A stretch of 64,000 nt of DNA from Penicillium oxalicum (lineage: Eukaryota; Ascomycota; Eurotiomycetes; Eurotiales; Aspergillaceae), in NCBI RefSeq assembly GCF_001723175.1, contig NC_064657.1, positions 992,001 to 1,056,000 of the forward strand, read 5' to 3'. Every line of letters starts with the position of its first letter. The first letter of the stretch is position 1. The position numbers and the translations under genes were made by a program. The notes below the pieces were generated by a model. It was not told where the DNA came from. It was given only the letters and a program-made list of their open reading frames with translations, and searched no databases. Positions 34,721-46,616 of this stretch are shown one piece after another.

Positions 34721-36472
34721 CTAGACACGCGTCCCTCCACGAACAGGTCTCTCCATCCCTCTACCGGACTGTCCCTGAGGCTGGCGAGGTCGCCTTTCGC
34801 TCTCCGGACCTCTAACCTCCAATCCAGCCTGCAGAACACCGGCGCGAAGAATCCGCATATGTGCCTCCTGGTTGAACGAACGTAGGCTCTCCAGGGTTTT
34901 CTCTTGCATGTCGTCTCTCAGATCAACCTTGTTAGAAACGAGAACGTTGTTCTCCAGATCAATGCGCGCGTCCAAAACGCCCTTTTGAATCAGGCGAATG
35001 ATTTCTTGAACAAAGGAAGATGAGATGCTTGTAGGTTGCGCCTCGCCGCCAATCACCTCGGGGGCGAAGATGGTAGCCATGGACGTCAAGGTCACGCGGC
35101 TAAAAGGCACCAAGTATTGTTTAATAGCCTTTGTGCGGATCGAATTATAGAGGTCGGAAACGTGACGCTGAAGGTGAAGATCGAGAAGATAATCCGTTCG
35201 GTAGGATTCCAGAATGTCGAGACAAGGTCGGAACTTGGAGTTGCAGAAAAACACAATCGCTCGGCGAATATGAGGCTCAAGCTCCAGGAAGTTCCGGAAT
35301 GTACTGTTCTCGAGGACATCGCGCCGCAGACTTTCTCGGTCCATCGATGCCATTGCACACAGACCACCATAGACAGCAACATCGTTGGCCGTAATGACCT
35401 CATTGAATGTATCGGTCAAGCTCACATCGGATCCCAGAAAGCTTTTGGCAGCCTCCGCATACGACCCCGAGTGCATCAGGGCCAGACCAAGCGCCGCTGC
35501 CATTTTGGGCTGACTCTTCAGTCGGTCCTCGGGTTTGGACTGCGCCGCGCGCAAACGGTGTACATTTGACTGCACGGCGAGCCAGTCACCGCGCTCGACG
35601 GAGACGTTGATGAGTTTGAAGAGCATCGAGATGATGTGGTTGGGTGTGGTGCAGTATTCGCGCATTCGATTGTAAGCTTTCGAAGCAGCGACCAGGTCAC
35701 CTGTCTCGTAGTAGTGATTTCCAATATCCTCATTCCCCATCTAAATATACAAGTCAGAGAATCGTTGTTGATATCAAAACTCGGGCGGGATAGCAGCGTA
35801 CCCGAATACTCTCCTTGATCAGGTTGTTTTTGTATCCCCTCAGTTCTTGCTCCAGTCGTTCAGATTGCGCTTGAACCTGTCGTTGCACCCTTTGAACCCA
35901 GGCTGCATCAAGAGTGGCTTCCGACTCGGTTGGAGACACCTCCGACAACGCCCGAACTGCTTTTTCATATCGAGCGACATCCTTTCCAGACTTGGCCTCG
36001 GCGACAGCAAGCTTCAAAGCTTCGGTGGAGAGGGCTGTCGATGACGTTCCGATAAGATATAGGCGGTCGAACCGAGTACGCCCTGCAATGCTGGACGTTA
36101 GACAGAGCACTTCGGGAATCGCGACTATAGAATGGCAGAGAATGAGGGAGCCTACCAGCATAATTTGCAATGTAGGAATCAAGATCAAATTTTGGAGGAT
36201 CTGTTTTTTGCCAGAACTGTTAGCGTGTGCACCGAATCCCGGACGATGATAGCAGCAGGTTGCCTCTTGTCCGCGCCGCAGAATAGTGTATGTAACATGC
36301 CGTGGACTTTGATCCGAGGAGTTTGTTCTGTCTTTTCACTCGCTGTAGATTGACCATTGTGGGAAGAGCTGTGGGCCGCTGATTGTTCATGAAAGGAGAA
36401 GCTTTGCGATGCCGACGGGAACTGAGCGGCAGATCGGCCTTGTGAGGGGAAAGCGTCTGGTAGCGTATCCAT
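34721..36472 (-). CDS. csnA: COP9 signalosome subunit 1
   Basis: Four exons: 36308-36472, 36156-36216, 35802-36082 and 34721-35740, in phase, 508 residues, the usual length for fungal CSN1. After a Ser-rich N-terminus come the conserved DPPKFDLDSYIANYAGRTRF and LYLIGTS, then TPR-like helical repeats (IGNHYYETGDLVAASKAYNR), and the PCI module near DLHLQRHVSDLYNSIRTKAI, YLVPFSRVTLTSMA and VLDARIDLENNVL. A Gly/Arg-rich tail ends the protein. CSN1 scaffolds the deneddylase complex that removes Nedd8 from cullins; in Aspergillus it affects development and secondary metabolism. The first donor (GTCCAC) is non-canonical; the phase fits, but this junction is the weakest in the model. The 26S subunit Rpn7 is the alternative, less likely from the N-terminus. 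Confidence 0.88.
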
Positions 36473-37562
36473 CTTGCCCAGACTGTTGCAGGACAGAGCA
36501 CTAGCCCGAGGACACTTTGGGGGCAGATGAGTGATAGATGGGCTTTGAATCACTGTCAGTGAGAAATCTCAGTGTCTCAAAATCACAAGGCTGAAAACTG
36601 AACACCCAAGAATTCAATCTACGGAAGGATGAAGGTATGATGTTTATGCTCTTCGTTGAGATAGCTTGTGGAGCTGGGGAAAGGCGGGCAGAACGCGACC
36701 GCTCTGCAGGCCGCCACTTCAGCCTGAGCGATAAGATCATATCGGCCGTGGTTCACAATCAGCTCCGTCATGGGGAGTTTTAGAAGCAGCCTGCTACTAC
36801 TATGCCAGTACGAACGGTGATGAAGTCCCAACCAGCTCGAAGATTGACGAAGGTTCCATGCTGTGTCATACATAGGCAAATATCCGAGACTGTAATGACA
36901 CAAAGCAGAGAGAGATTTGACTACAGCGTCATTAAATGATGTGTATGCCAATGTTCTGATGTCTGGAGCCCTCGATATAACCAAGCTATCATTGTGGAGG
37001 TCAATTGAATTTAGACTGATATTCCTTGTGATTTCATCTATTAGGCCAATGCAGTAACAATGGAGGATCGACCGGACTGCAACCTTTTGATTATGACAAA
37101 GATTGCTGCCTCAGGCCAGCAGTCTCTCGTCCTGGCCTCAGCCTCGGTCCAATGCCAACAGTAATCAATAATCTGGAATCCCCCGAGGCAATGTAGTAGG
37201 CCCGTACTCTCAGATTCCGAGATAATGATCGCGTAATCGAAAAATGGCCCGAGGTCAATGCGACCTCACAATGCACAGCTTCGACTTGTCCCCGTCAAAG
37301 TGCCGCGCAAGAGTCTTCTCATCTCGAGTGTAATTTTTTTTTTGTTTTTCGCCATCGTCATTACTGCGCTGTATGGTGTCTGGTCCATCCTCTATTCGGG
37401 TTAAATTGAGGTTGTTGATGATAAATATCTAGCAACATCGCCCCCACCGCAACTGGACCTGGTCTGCATTATATGTTGCAACTTTTTGTTGCTGAGACAA
37501 ACTACCGATATATTTAAACCAGCCTTAGGTGGTATTGAGATATCACAGTCAAGTCAGCTACA
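36473..37562. other. Intergenic, divergent promoters
   Basis: 1.1 kb shared between COP9 subunit 1 (-) and the SDR gene (+). No gene seen. Confidence 0.65.
37509..37518 (+). promoter_or_regulatory. TATA-like box of the SDR gene
   Basis: TATATTTAAA lies 45 bases upstream of the ATG at 37563. Position and sequence only. Confidence 0.4.
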
Positions 37563-38934
37563 ATGAAATCAGCCAAGCCTGCCGCTCTCGTTATTGGCGC
37601 CTCTCGTGGTATAGGTCGCCAGATAGCGATCGATCTTGCTCGAAATGGCTACGCAGGTATATCTATCAGCTCTTCTCTCGATGCACATACTCTCAACAAA
37701 CCATTCAATTTGAAATTGCTGCCTGGCCTTCCATATAAAAAAAATGTAGAAAAGAACAAGACCCATGGAGTGCAGCCCAGCTAACGTCATTGACTCCCAT
37801 TCCTCCAGTAATGCTCTCCGCCAAAACGACCTCAGACCCGAGCCAAACAACTCCCTTTCCCCCCGACCCCAACTCCTCCTCATCTACCATCAACACCGTC
37901 GAGCGCGAGATTCACATCTCCGGCGGCACTGCCGCCTCCATCGCCGCCGACGTGCGCGACTCGCAGCAAATTCAAAACGCAGTGGCCGAGACCCTGCGTG
38001 TCTTTGGACGGCTGGACGTCCTCGTCTACAACTCCGGGGCGATCTGGTGGTCCTCCGTGGAGGGTACACCCCTGAAAAAGTTCAAGCTGATGCAGCAGGT
38101 CAATCCCGAGGGACTGTATGCAAGTGTACAGGCGGCGTTGCCTGCGTTTGAGAAGAATGGATGGAAGGGGCGGATTGTGGTGGTATGTCCGCCGATTTAT
38201 TCAAGGTTTTTCCGAGGAAAGACGGGGTATGCTATGGGTGAGTCTTGGTCTTCTTTCTTTCTCTTTGCGGGATGCCGCGGAGATCTCGAGCGCAGGAGCT
38301 TGGAAAGGTCATTTTGTGGAATGCGAGTCTCACAATGGAGACTGCGTGGCGTGAACAGGCAAAGTCGGAATGAGCGTGTTGGTCAAGGGTCTCGGTATGG
38401 ATTTTGTTCGACAGCAGAGGACTGAAATGGCGATTACTGGGATATGGCCTGCCGTGGTAAGTATACTGGCGCCATGCCATGATCTCGGACAATATCATGT
38501 TCAGCGAGAACACCGGCTCATACAAGCACGCCTAACTTTCGTCTAGGCAATCGAGTCCGCGGCCACCGAGTTTAACAATTCCGACGACAAATCGTACAAG
38601 AATGACCTGCGTAAACCGGTACGCCCAAAGACCAAGGGAATGACTGACATGTGCCATGGAAATAGACGCTGAATTCATTTGGCAGACCATCTTCTCGGAT
38701 GCAATCTTAGCCATGCTTCGTGCTCCCCCGGCACGAGTGAACGGCCTTCTAGACACCGACGAAGACTTTCTCCGGGAAGAATGCGGGGTGACCGATTTCT
38801 CCAAGTACGCGGTGATCCCTGGATCCACGCCTCGGCGGATCATGCCAGCAAAGTTCCCCACTTTGGAGGTTGCGGAGCAAGATGACGAGGGCAAGAGGAT
38901 GGATAGTGCAAAGACACGGGCCGCTAAGATATAG
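37563..38934 (+). CDS. Short-chain dehydrogenase/reductase, HSDL2-like
   Basis: Five exons (37563-37656, 37809-38237, 38359-38456, 38547-38618, 38686-38934) join in phase to 313 residues. The Rossmann start ALVIGASRGIGRQIAIDLAR carries the classical TGxxxGIG-type loop, here GASRGIG. DVRDSQQIQNAV supplies the acidic turn, VYNSGA the NNAG position, and TGYAMGKVGMSVL the catalytic Tyr-x-x-x-Lys. The stretch between strand 2 and helix C (SAKTTSDPSQTTPFPPDPN) is the insertion seen in hydroxysteroid dehydrogenase-like 2 proteins. No SCP2 lipid-transfer domain follows, unlike animal HSDL2. It is a probable NADP-dependent oxidoreductase of unknown substrate, with no evident peroxisomal or mitochondrial signal. 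Confidence 0.88.
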
Positions 38935-39281
38935 AGATGGCAAAAGGCCGCGCGAACATGAGCGAGAAATTCTACGTTGAAGCTGGCAAATGCAAGTTCA
39001 AATTGACTCTAATTACAGAATTTTTTTTGCCTTGGTTGCAGACAGGAAAGAGTTTCCGAATTCGATATGCAGTCGATCTCATTAAAACAAAAGTAAATGA
39101 AAGCAGCGCTCAACGCCCATGCCAAGTAAATGAGAGAAGATGACAAAGTATCCAAGCCTTTGGCCCTAACATCACGGCCAGTACCAAGTGAAAGTCAAGA
39201 TCGTGGGGGGAAATGTGGAAAATGGTGGGTTCCGCTCTGGATGAGAAGCACCGTGGTCGTTCAATTATAGGATCTGATCCC
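38935..39281. other. Short intergenic, convergent 3' ends
   Basis: 3' flanks of the SDR (+) and DUF7707 (-) genes; nothing else. Confidence 0.7.
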
Positions 39282-40013
39282 TTACAGGAGAACCGCAAAG
39301 CCAGCTGCAATACCAGCAACCAGGACGCCCAGCCCGTAGAACTGGCTGATCTCGCCCATCTGTCCTCGGGCAGCTCCTCCGGTAGCTTCTTGCGTCTGAG
39401 CAGCGCCGCTGCCCGTGGAGGCAGTGCTACTGCCGGTGGCGGTCATGGAGGCGGTCGAGGTGGAAGCAGTGGTGGTCACGTTGACCCGAATAGGGTCTTG
39501 AGCACCGCAGGGGTGGGCGGTGCGGCACTCGGACTGACAAGCGCTGTCAGAGCAGGCCTTCACACATTGTTCGTTGGCCTCAGTACAGATGAAGTACGGC
39601 ATGGTCTGGGAGTACTGGGAGGAATTGGGGGAGATGTTGTTGCTGCAGATGCAGTGGTAATCGAGGGTTTTCTACAGTTCGAAGAAGAATCATTAGTCTG
39701 GGGTTGACGGATCCAAGAAAGAATTCAAGTGGGGAACGCACCGGCTCGCAGTCATTGGCGATGGGTTTGCCAGTTGAGAGCTGGAGGCACAGCAGAGGGC
39801 ACAAAGACTTTTGTTGGTCACACCAATACTCTAAGGTGACGTTAGAAAATGTTTCCAGAGACTTGAGGAGGATGAAGTGGAGGAGCACACTTCACAATGC
39901 TGTTACTTACTGCGAGTCTTGAGGTCCACGGTGTTTGGGTCGATAGACCCGGTGCTTTGGCTGCTCACCAAGGCAGTGGTCGACGCCAAAACCAGCAACA
40001 GATTTGAAAGCAT
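39282..40013 (-). CDS. DUF7707-type secreted GPI-anchored protein
   Basis: Three exons, 39911-40013, 39742-39830 and 39282-39671, in phase, 193 residues. The signal peptide is MLSNLLLVLASTTALVSSQ. The Cys-rich module begins SIDPNTVDLKTR and runs through KYWCDQQKSLCPLLC, NDCEP, DYHCICSN and MPYFICTEANEQCVKACSD to SECRTAHPCG, giving about eleven regularly spaced cysteines. This order matches fungal DUF7707 proteins, which are surface proteins without known activity and are reminiscent of CFEM in Cys density. A Thr/Ser/Gly stalk leads to a C-terminal hydrophobic GPI signal (GVLVAGIAAGFAVLL). Confidence 0.85.
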
Positions 40014-43013
40014 TTTGAGAGATGGAGAGAGAATTGGAGCCTTGAAAGATTGCAATGATGTGATGAGGAGGTCCTGGTGGGCGTAGGTCTTTTGAAAGGA
40101 CTAGAGAAAAAAGCTAAGATGTCAGTTGCCATGACATGGTGCGGAGGCGTTGCGTTTGCATGTCATTCACAGGCGAGCCTCGCATGGGTGCCGGGTTTGT
40201 CAAAGCCCAGATCGGGCGGCAGGTGGAATGTAGGGAGCAGGGAAGGGATCTGACAGACAGAGTCGAGACCACGCCGACGAAGACTTACCGTGAAAGCCAG
40301 GAATTCTGGGGTGTTGTTTTGGGAATTTCCAACAGGAGGTGGAAGAAGCAGAAAAAGTGAGGAGCAAAGCCAAGAGCAACGCCGGTTGAATGCAGGAGGG
40401 AAGCTCGGTAGCGACCGACTGAGTGTGGAGTCGAGTGGGAATATGAGATGTAAGATAGGGGAGGATCAGACAGAGGAGCAGATCGGACGAGCAGAGTTGT
40501 GGAAAGGGACTTTCACGGGGAAAAGTGGAGGAGACGAGGATTAAAAGCAAGGAGTGGAGTCAAATGGATTGATCGATCACGAGGCCATCGCCGAAGTCTG
40601 TCTGGCCATCAGGGAGCAGTGGTGTACAGGCTTGGCCAAACTGGGTTTCACTGAAGAGTGTGATAAAGCTCAAGACAACAGTATGTTTGTATGGCGAATA
40701 CGACGAGCATTGCTCGAATGGTCCTAAATATAAAACCTCCGTGATTAATACTTTCTAGGTCCCTCCTGCAACTGTAGATTAAAGCCACGGAGCTGGACGG
40801 TGGTTTGTCGACCCGAATCTTTTTTTTTCCGTCTCTGCGCTTGAATGGATCATGAGCTCGATTCACCAATCAAGGCTGTCAAAGTGAATCAAAGTTTCCT
40901 AATCGAAGCTAGGCAAGTCACTAGCGCGGTGAAGTGTGGAGCATGGCACCATTTTTCCCAGCTACACTTACCGACTGACTTGGTCGGTCAACCAGAGATC
41001 GAAGTTGCTCCAACGGTTACGATTGGAAGACTGCGCCATCTGTGCGTGGAAGCCTTGATCTCCACCAATACAGACCAAGGGAATTGGCTTGCACTGAGTA
41101 ACAAAGTCTTCCCGAGAGCCCATCGGGGGTCTTTTTTTTTGTTGACATTTGCCCCTAATGGGCAATTAAGTGGCTAGTGGGAGCCAGCTCCGAGGGTCTA
41201 ACCTAAAGGGGCACTGAGGCAATGCCGATCCGGGGATCTCGGCTGCCGAGCAGACCTGGACTCCATCGACCAGAGAACGCTGGGTTCCAAATTGATTACT
41301 CAAATCAACCCAGTCAGGGACTGGGACCTTCCATGGGAGATTGACTTTCGAGCAGCATACCCCCTTTTCCCGGATTGCACACATGATGCATAAAGCACTG
41401 TAGTGCACACGCATCGTATGTCTCTAAAGTTGCACAGCTTTTCATGTACAGCCAAATGTCGGCGGACAATTGCTTCAAGTGGCACTACAACTGAGGGGCT
41501 GGCTAGTCCAGTCTGACAGCTGCAGCTGGACCAAATAAGAAAATTAGTCTGCACTTCCACAATTCTGTGTGGTGCCCGCCACTCGGCCCGTCTGACGAAG
41601 GTGACTTGATTTGGGCATGCGATAAGGAATGTCTCACGGACAGGTTCTGCGCACAGTCTTGTGGACCGTAGACTCTAGCGGGTAGCGACCACGATGGGGT
41701 ATGCGAACCAGATTGAGACTAGGCGGAGGAGACCGATCAGAGGTCCGGCGGGGGGCCCAGCGTTGGGCAAGTGGCGACCATCGGTATCTCTCCCACCATC
41801 TTGATTCATACCAGATCGATGTTTCGAGGTACACTATTTACAGAAAGCTAGAACATTCGAGATTCGGGTAGACAGACCGGGGAGAAGAGGAGTCAAGAAT
41901 CCGGTTACCGAAACAGGAAAGACACAGTGGAGTTGGAGGAACTTTCAAGGCAAGCATGTTGCTCCGCAGGAATAAAGTTGGTTGACTATGCGGAGAATGA
42001 AACCAACCAATCAGAGGACTCACTTGAAGCATTCCTGCGTACAGATGCAGGTTAGCGACAGTTCACCTCGCAGTGCAGCCTGAACGCAGAACACGATGAG
42101 TATGCGATGTGATTATCTTCGGAGAATCATGGATCATTCATCAAGTACAACTCTATATCTGAAATCTGGTAAGGGATCTAACGATAGCCCTTTTTCTCCA
42201 ATCATCAACATGATCGTTATGATAGCGACATTGAAAGGCGTTATCATCCGACTTTCAGGTCATGCGGAAGGGTTGTTATCTTATCGAGGACCACGCCAGT
42301 TCTCAGCCATCGTCCAGAAGAACGTCTGTTACGCGCTCGACGCATTTGCTGACAGCGAAAACATTCAGCCTTGCCAAGAAAAATTATGTGCCTTATTCAG
42401 CTACAATTTCCAGTATACGTTACTTGCAAGTACCACCGATAAGGCTGAAGGGCACTGCAAATGTGATCGATTGGCTGTGAGCGCTTGGATGCCCGTGGCT
42501 GTGCTGGCGCAGTCTTCTTGAAACTTCCCATCCACAATATCCTCGTGGGCTTTCCAACTAGATACATCTCTGACCTGAACAGCGAATATTCTCAAAAAAA
42601 TAGATAACACACGGTATATGCCCTCGGAGCTGTGGTGCCCACTGACAGGCAGCCATTGCGTTCTACTGGGCTGTATCCCGGATTGTTGGCCGCCAACGTG
42701 CATCTCCATCCGCCCCCATACTCTTACGAGGGCATGTTATCCAGTTCATTCAGTTGGCTGATGAGCTTTGTTACCTCAAGCCTGGTGCATCAAAGACATT
42801 TTTCTTTTTTGCACAAGACAGAAGCAGCAGCCTAGAGTGCTCAGCCTCCAGCATCCTGCCGCAGTCTCATGTAGCCTTGAGGCCATTCTGGGGGTTAAAA
42901 AGGCCTTGCGAAAGACATGTAAATCATTCTGAAAGGGAAAAATCTTCAACTTAACATTCTTCAGACCTTCTCTCCCTCAAGATATCGAAGAGCACCTTAT
43001 TTTCCATTTCAAG
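40014..43013. other. Intergenic, 3 kb without recognisable gene
   Basis: Short frames at 40290-40544 (+), 41300-41560 (-) and 42096-42521 (+) have no recognisable domains, starts or splice partners. No terminal repeats or transposase remnants were seen. Confidence 0.55.
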
Positions 43014-43985
43014 ATGGCCCCAGCGGAAGACCTTAGCGAGAAAATGCAAAACATCAACCTGGATGACAGAAATGCCATACCAGAGCTCATCTTCCATCCT
43101 CGGCACGGTAGTATTCACGAGACATCCTTGGACACGATTCCCCGATACCTGTTCCGCGTGGTATCCCCTCGATCGAATGGCATGACAAACGTAAACTTGG
43201 CGCTTTCAAACATGGCACGTGAACAAGACATCAGGGAGAATTTACCGGAGCACGACATCTTCTACAACTTTCACGACAGTGAGGTCCAAGCTCGCAACGC
43301 AATTATCGTGAATGCTCACTTGAATGAATGGCGGAACGTCCACAGCCAAGATAATTTTGTCTCCTGGACGAGTTCGCTGCTTTTTGCCATCCAGTACATC
43401 TATTATCGGCACTTGTGGACAGAGGACCGGTCTGACCTTGCGGACATCAAGTTGTTTATCATTGACACGACTCGATTCACAAGGGGCACGTTTATACGTG
43501 ACCTTGATCTGATTGGCTCTTTCTCCAAATTCAATGACAGCCTGCGGAGATTTCAAAGACTGCGCCGTGGAAACAAATATTACTTTGGGGAGTATCTCTC
43601 TCAAGGCAGATTGAGTATCGAAGGAAAATGCCAAATGATCTCCGCAGATGTTTTGTTTGAGCAGCATCGACTTCAACGTCTGCAACCTCATTTTCATGAC
43701 CCAAACCTGATGAGACCCTCCTACAACCCCGAATGGGCCAATGCCGTCGTACGCCTGCGAGAAAGAATCTGGGCTCAACATGTCATAGTTTTGGAGACTG
43801 AGATGAATAGCCGGCTCGCAGCGATGCGTGAGATTATAGACCACTTTGACGATGGTTGGAAAGCCCCCATGGCCATCTACTTTGTCGCGCTGCTCGGTTA
43901 TCCGAAAGTTGCTACGGTTCCTGGTGAGGGCGGAGGCATGATGGGGTTGAAAGCATTTGGTGTCGACCTCTTCTCAGGTCGGTAG
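43014..43985 (+). CDS. DUF7587 protein, ADP-ribosyltransferase-like motif pattern
   Basis: A single 323-codon frame. The core PRYLFRVVSPRS, VNAHLNEW, DNFVSWTSSLLFAIQYIYYRH, IFIIDT-like KLFIIDTTRF and NKYYFGEYLSQGRLSI matches the fungal DUF7587 family. The order of an Arg in a YLFR strand (R48), a Ser-Trp-Thr-Ser-Ser strand (117-121) and a late Glu (E193 in FGEYLSQG) mirrors the R-STS-E arrangement of one clade of ADP-ribosyltransferases. I infer a possible ART fold; no enzymatic activity is known for the family and no secretion signal is present. A downstream frame (44030-44305) may be a separate gene or a 3' exon. Confidence 0.75.
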   Translation: MAPAEDLSEKMQNINLDDRNAIPELIFHPRHGSIHETSLDTIPRYLFRVVSPRSNGMTNVNLALSNMAREQDIRENLPEHDIFYNFHDSEVQARNAIIVNAHLNEWRNVHSQDNFVSWTSSLLFAIQYIYYRHLWTEDRSDLADIKLFIIDTTRFTRGTFIRDLDLIGSFSKFNDSLRRFQRLRRGNKYYFGEYLSQGRLSIEGKCQMISADVLFEQHRLQRLQPHFHDPNLMRPSYNPEWANAVVRLRERIWAQHVIVLETEMNSRLAAMREIIDHFDDGWKAPMAIYFVALLGYPKVATVPGEGGGMMGLKAFGVDLFSGR

Positions 43986-44029
43986 CTGATACTCAAATTG
44001 CTTGAAATTATTTAACGCACAAGAAATAC

Positions 44030-44305
44030 ATGGAAAGTGACGGGGAAGAGCAAATGGCTGACTATCTCGAAGATCTTGATCACAACCAGGAACGTCCGCA
44101 ATTCGAGACTCAAATAGTCGCGCCACAGACCATGCCCGAGCTGGTGAAAGTTGACAAACTTTTCCAGATCTGGAAATGTATGAGCAAGCTGAAGGTCACA
44201 TATGGTGAGTTTCGACCTGGGAAGAGGCCTGCGGTTCGTGGAATTGGCTCACAGATGTTTCCAGATGAACTGATGCAAGCCATTGAGCGGGGTGGGAACC
44301 CCTGA
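44030..44305 (+). CDS. Small hypothetical frame, possible 3' exon of the DUF7587 gene
   Basis: A 91-codon acidic-to-basic frame (MESDGEEQMADYLEDLDH ... FPDELMQAIERGGNP) 44 bases after the DUF7587 stop. Its composition looks protein-like, but I found no splice pair that joins it in phase to the upstream gene, and I do not recognise it. It could be an independent short gene or chance. Confidence 0.3.
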   Translation: MESDGEEQMADYLEDLDHNQERPQFETQIVAPQTMPELVKVDKLFQIWKCMSKLKVTYGEFRPGKRPAVRGIGSQMFPDELMQAIERGGNP

Positions 44306-45345
44306 TGAAACTTGTTTCCCATGAGAGAAAGGTGCCTGGCCTTTGTGATGGGAACTCCAGACTCGCAGGAGATGAGTTGGAGTATTCGGGGTAAAATTTT
44401 CCACGAGATTAGTTTCGAAGGAGTTTCGTCAAGATGTAGCGCGATTAATGGAGGACCGAAGGGAGACACTAGGCTTGGCAGACAATGAACTCGACTGTTT
44501 TAAAGAAGGACAATGCATTTGTTCATTTGCCGTGGAACTTGGGAGAATGACCCTAGTCGAGCATAGTACAAGGACTTGTGGCCTTCATTACACTACATGA
44601 TCCGCGACTGCACAGCCGAATCCTTAATTCCTATACAATGCAATCAACAACGAAGGCCTGTATGCCGGAGCGAGCTCGGTCATTCCTCCTCACAGATGAC
44701 GTCATGAGATGCTGGTGAGCGCATGTCGGCTTACCTAAGACATCTCCGCAATCTCGCCAGCACCCCAACTCCATCTCCGACCTGAGGTCTGATGCTGTCT
44801 TCAGTATCAAGCTAAACAGCTGTATCTTGTCTGTTGTACACATCCAACGGCGTGGACCGAATTCAACGTGAACATAAGGTAAGCCCAGCCGTGACTCAAG
44901 TTCCAGTCCGAACAACAATCATTAGCGGAAGCTCTCTACCTACGCTTTTGATCGGACTTACCCGGTGCACCTACCGAGCGCCGATTCTATTCTTGTCGCG
45001 CTCCCCCGCACTGGACCCAACCTTTCCGCATGAGACATACATGCAAGCACTACGTTGATCGGGTGGATGCAAAGTTCAGCTAAAGTTACACTGACGAGAA
45101 AGTGCAAATCCGCCGCTCAGACCACCGGTTGGAAAGACGGATCCTCTTGGAGGAATCCACTTTTGACCGAACCGAGGTCCTGCACCACTGAACTGGAGGG
45201 GAGAGACATTGAAACCTTGACTGATCGAACAACCGCTGACCTTGGACTGATCTCTCTTTCTAGCCAAGGAATTCATACTCGGAGCAATTGGAAAGGGCAG
45301 AAGAGGATCTCCACCACCTAGTCTCTGGTTTCACCATCTTCATGG
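44306..45345. other. Intergenic, Ypt35-like gene promoter
   Basis: No supported gene; short frames only. Confidence 0.6.
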
Positions 45346-46616
45346 ATGGAGTCTGTGATTGAGGAGACCGCCCCGACACCGGCACCGGCCGTTTTGCCCA
45401 AGCCCGTGTCAAAGCTCTCCTCCGCAAACTCCGACGGTATCCACGACGGTCAAGTCGACACGACTTTGCCGGCAGGAGGAAAAGGAAACGAGGGTGACGA
45501 CACCATAACTTACGATCATGATCACACCTCCAACCACAATGACCAAGACAACGGCAGCGCGTCAATTACGACCACCAATGGCCACCTCGAACATGTAGGC
45601 CCGGCTCCCCTCGACAGTCCTGCATCAAGCTGCAAGTCTCGACCTGTATCTAGCATTGTTCCGCCCTTCTGGCAGCGCCATGAGCGGTCGGTCTCCCGAG
45701 CATCGCTGAGCTCGCTTGCTCAAAGCAGGATCATCCGGTTAGAAGATCATACTGCAGATCCCAACTCCGAGACAAGTCGGGGTTTATGGGCGAAGAGCGT
45801 GGCCATCACGGATCATGTTGTGGTCCAAGGGAAGAGCGGCGTCGGGTCATACGTGGTCTGGAACTGCACAATTCAGACTCTCGATGTAAGATGAATGTTG
45901 ACGAGCGGGATGAAAGGATCACAACAAGTTCACTTTACTAACGTCCTTCACCTCACTAGGGCGGTCCGATAGTCGTTCGCATGAGGTACGTTTGAATCGG
46001 CCTCGATGAATCAATGTTCCTGTCATCAGCCAGAGCTACCCACCTCTACCACCCTTCTCTCTTTTTTTTTCTTCTTCTTTTTTCCCCCCTGTTGTCACTT
46101 TCCATGCTCCATACGCACGCTCACGCCTCCATGTTCATGATCAGATATTCTGAATTCGACGATCTCCGCCAAAGACTCGAATCTGCATTTCCCCACGCCC
46201 GAAATGCCCTGCCGGCGCTTCCACCAAAGAGTGTGCTATGTGCGTTATCTCAAGCCATCGCCAGAAAAAAACAATGTCTCGGAACTCTCCAAAGTTCTAC
46301 TCAAAAACCGACAGAGCGTGTAGACTGACCTGAACTTTTTCCTCGCCGTAGTCAAATTCCGCCCCAAATTCCTCGAAAACAGACGTGTCGGGCTAGAATA
46401 TTTCCTCAAGTACGTCCCATCCAAATCGTCTCCTTTCATATCCTGCCATTCTGAGACCAAAAAACAAAAAAAAAACAACAACAAAAAAACCTGGAATGCC
46501 CCGAGACCCGTCAGTGCTAACAGTTGCCTCCATGTACTTTTAGTTGTGTCCTACTCAACCCGGAGTTCTCAAGTTCACCTATCGTCAAAGGTTTCCTCTT
46601 TGGTCGATCTTCATAA
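45346..46616 (+). CDS. ypt35: PX-domain endosomal protein, Ypt35-like
   Basis: Five exons (45346-45885, 45960-45985, 46145-46239, 46352-46409, 46544-46616) join in phase to 263 residues; the second exon is only 26 bases. A long low-complexity N-terminus (about 115 residues, His/Asp/Asn-rich) precedes a PX domain from about 150 to the end. Its PI3P-pocket residues are visible: MRYSEFDDLRQRLES (RYSEF), the proline loop ALPPKSVLFKFRPKFLENRR and the following basic helix LEYFLNCVLLNP. In yeast Ypt35 recruits Vps13 to endosomes and vacuoles through a short N-terminal motif; I could not identify that motif with confidence here. An ATG at 45342 is out of frame. Confidence 0.87.

Noticed and set aside
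42096..42521. 141-codon plus-strand frame in the 3-kb gap
   Set aside because: No family similarity or signal; isolated in intergenic sequence.
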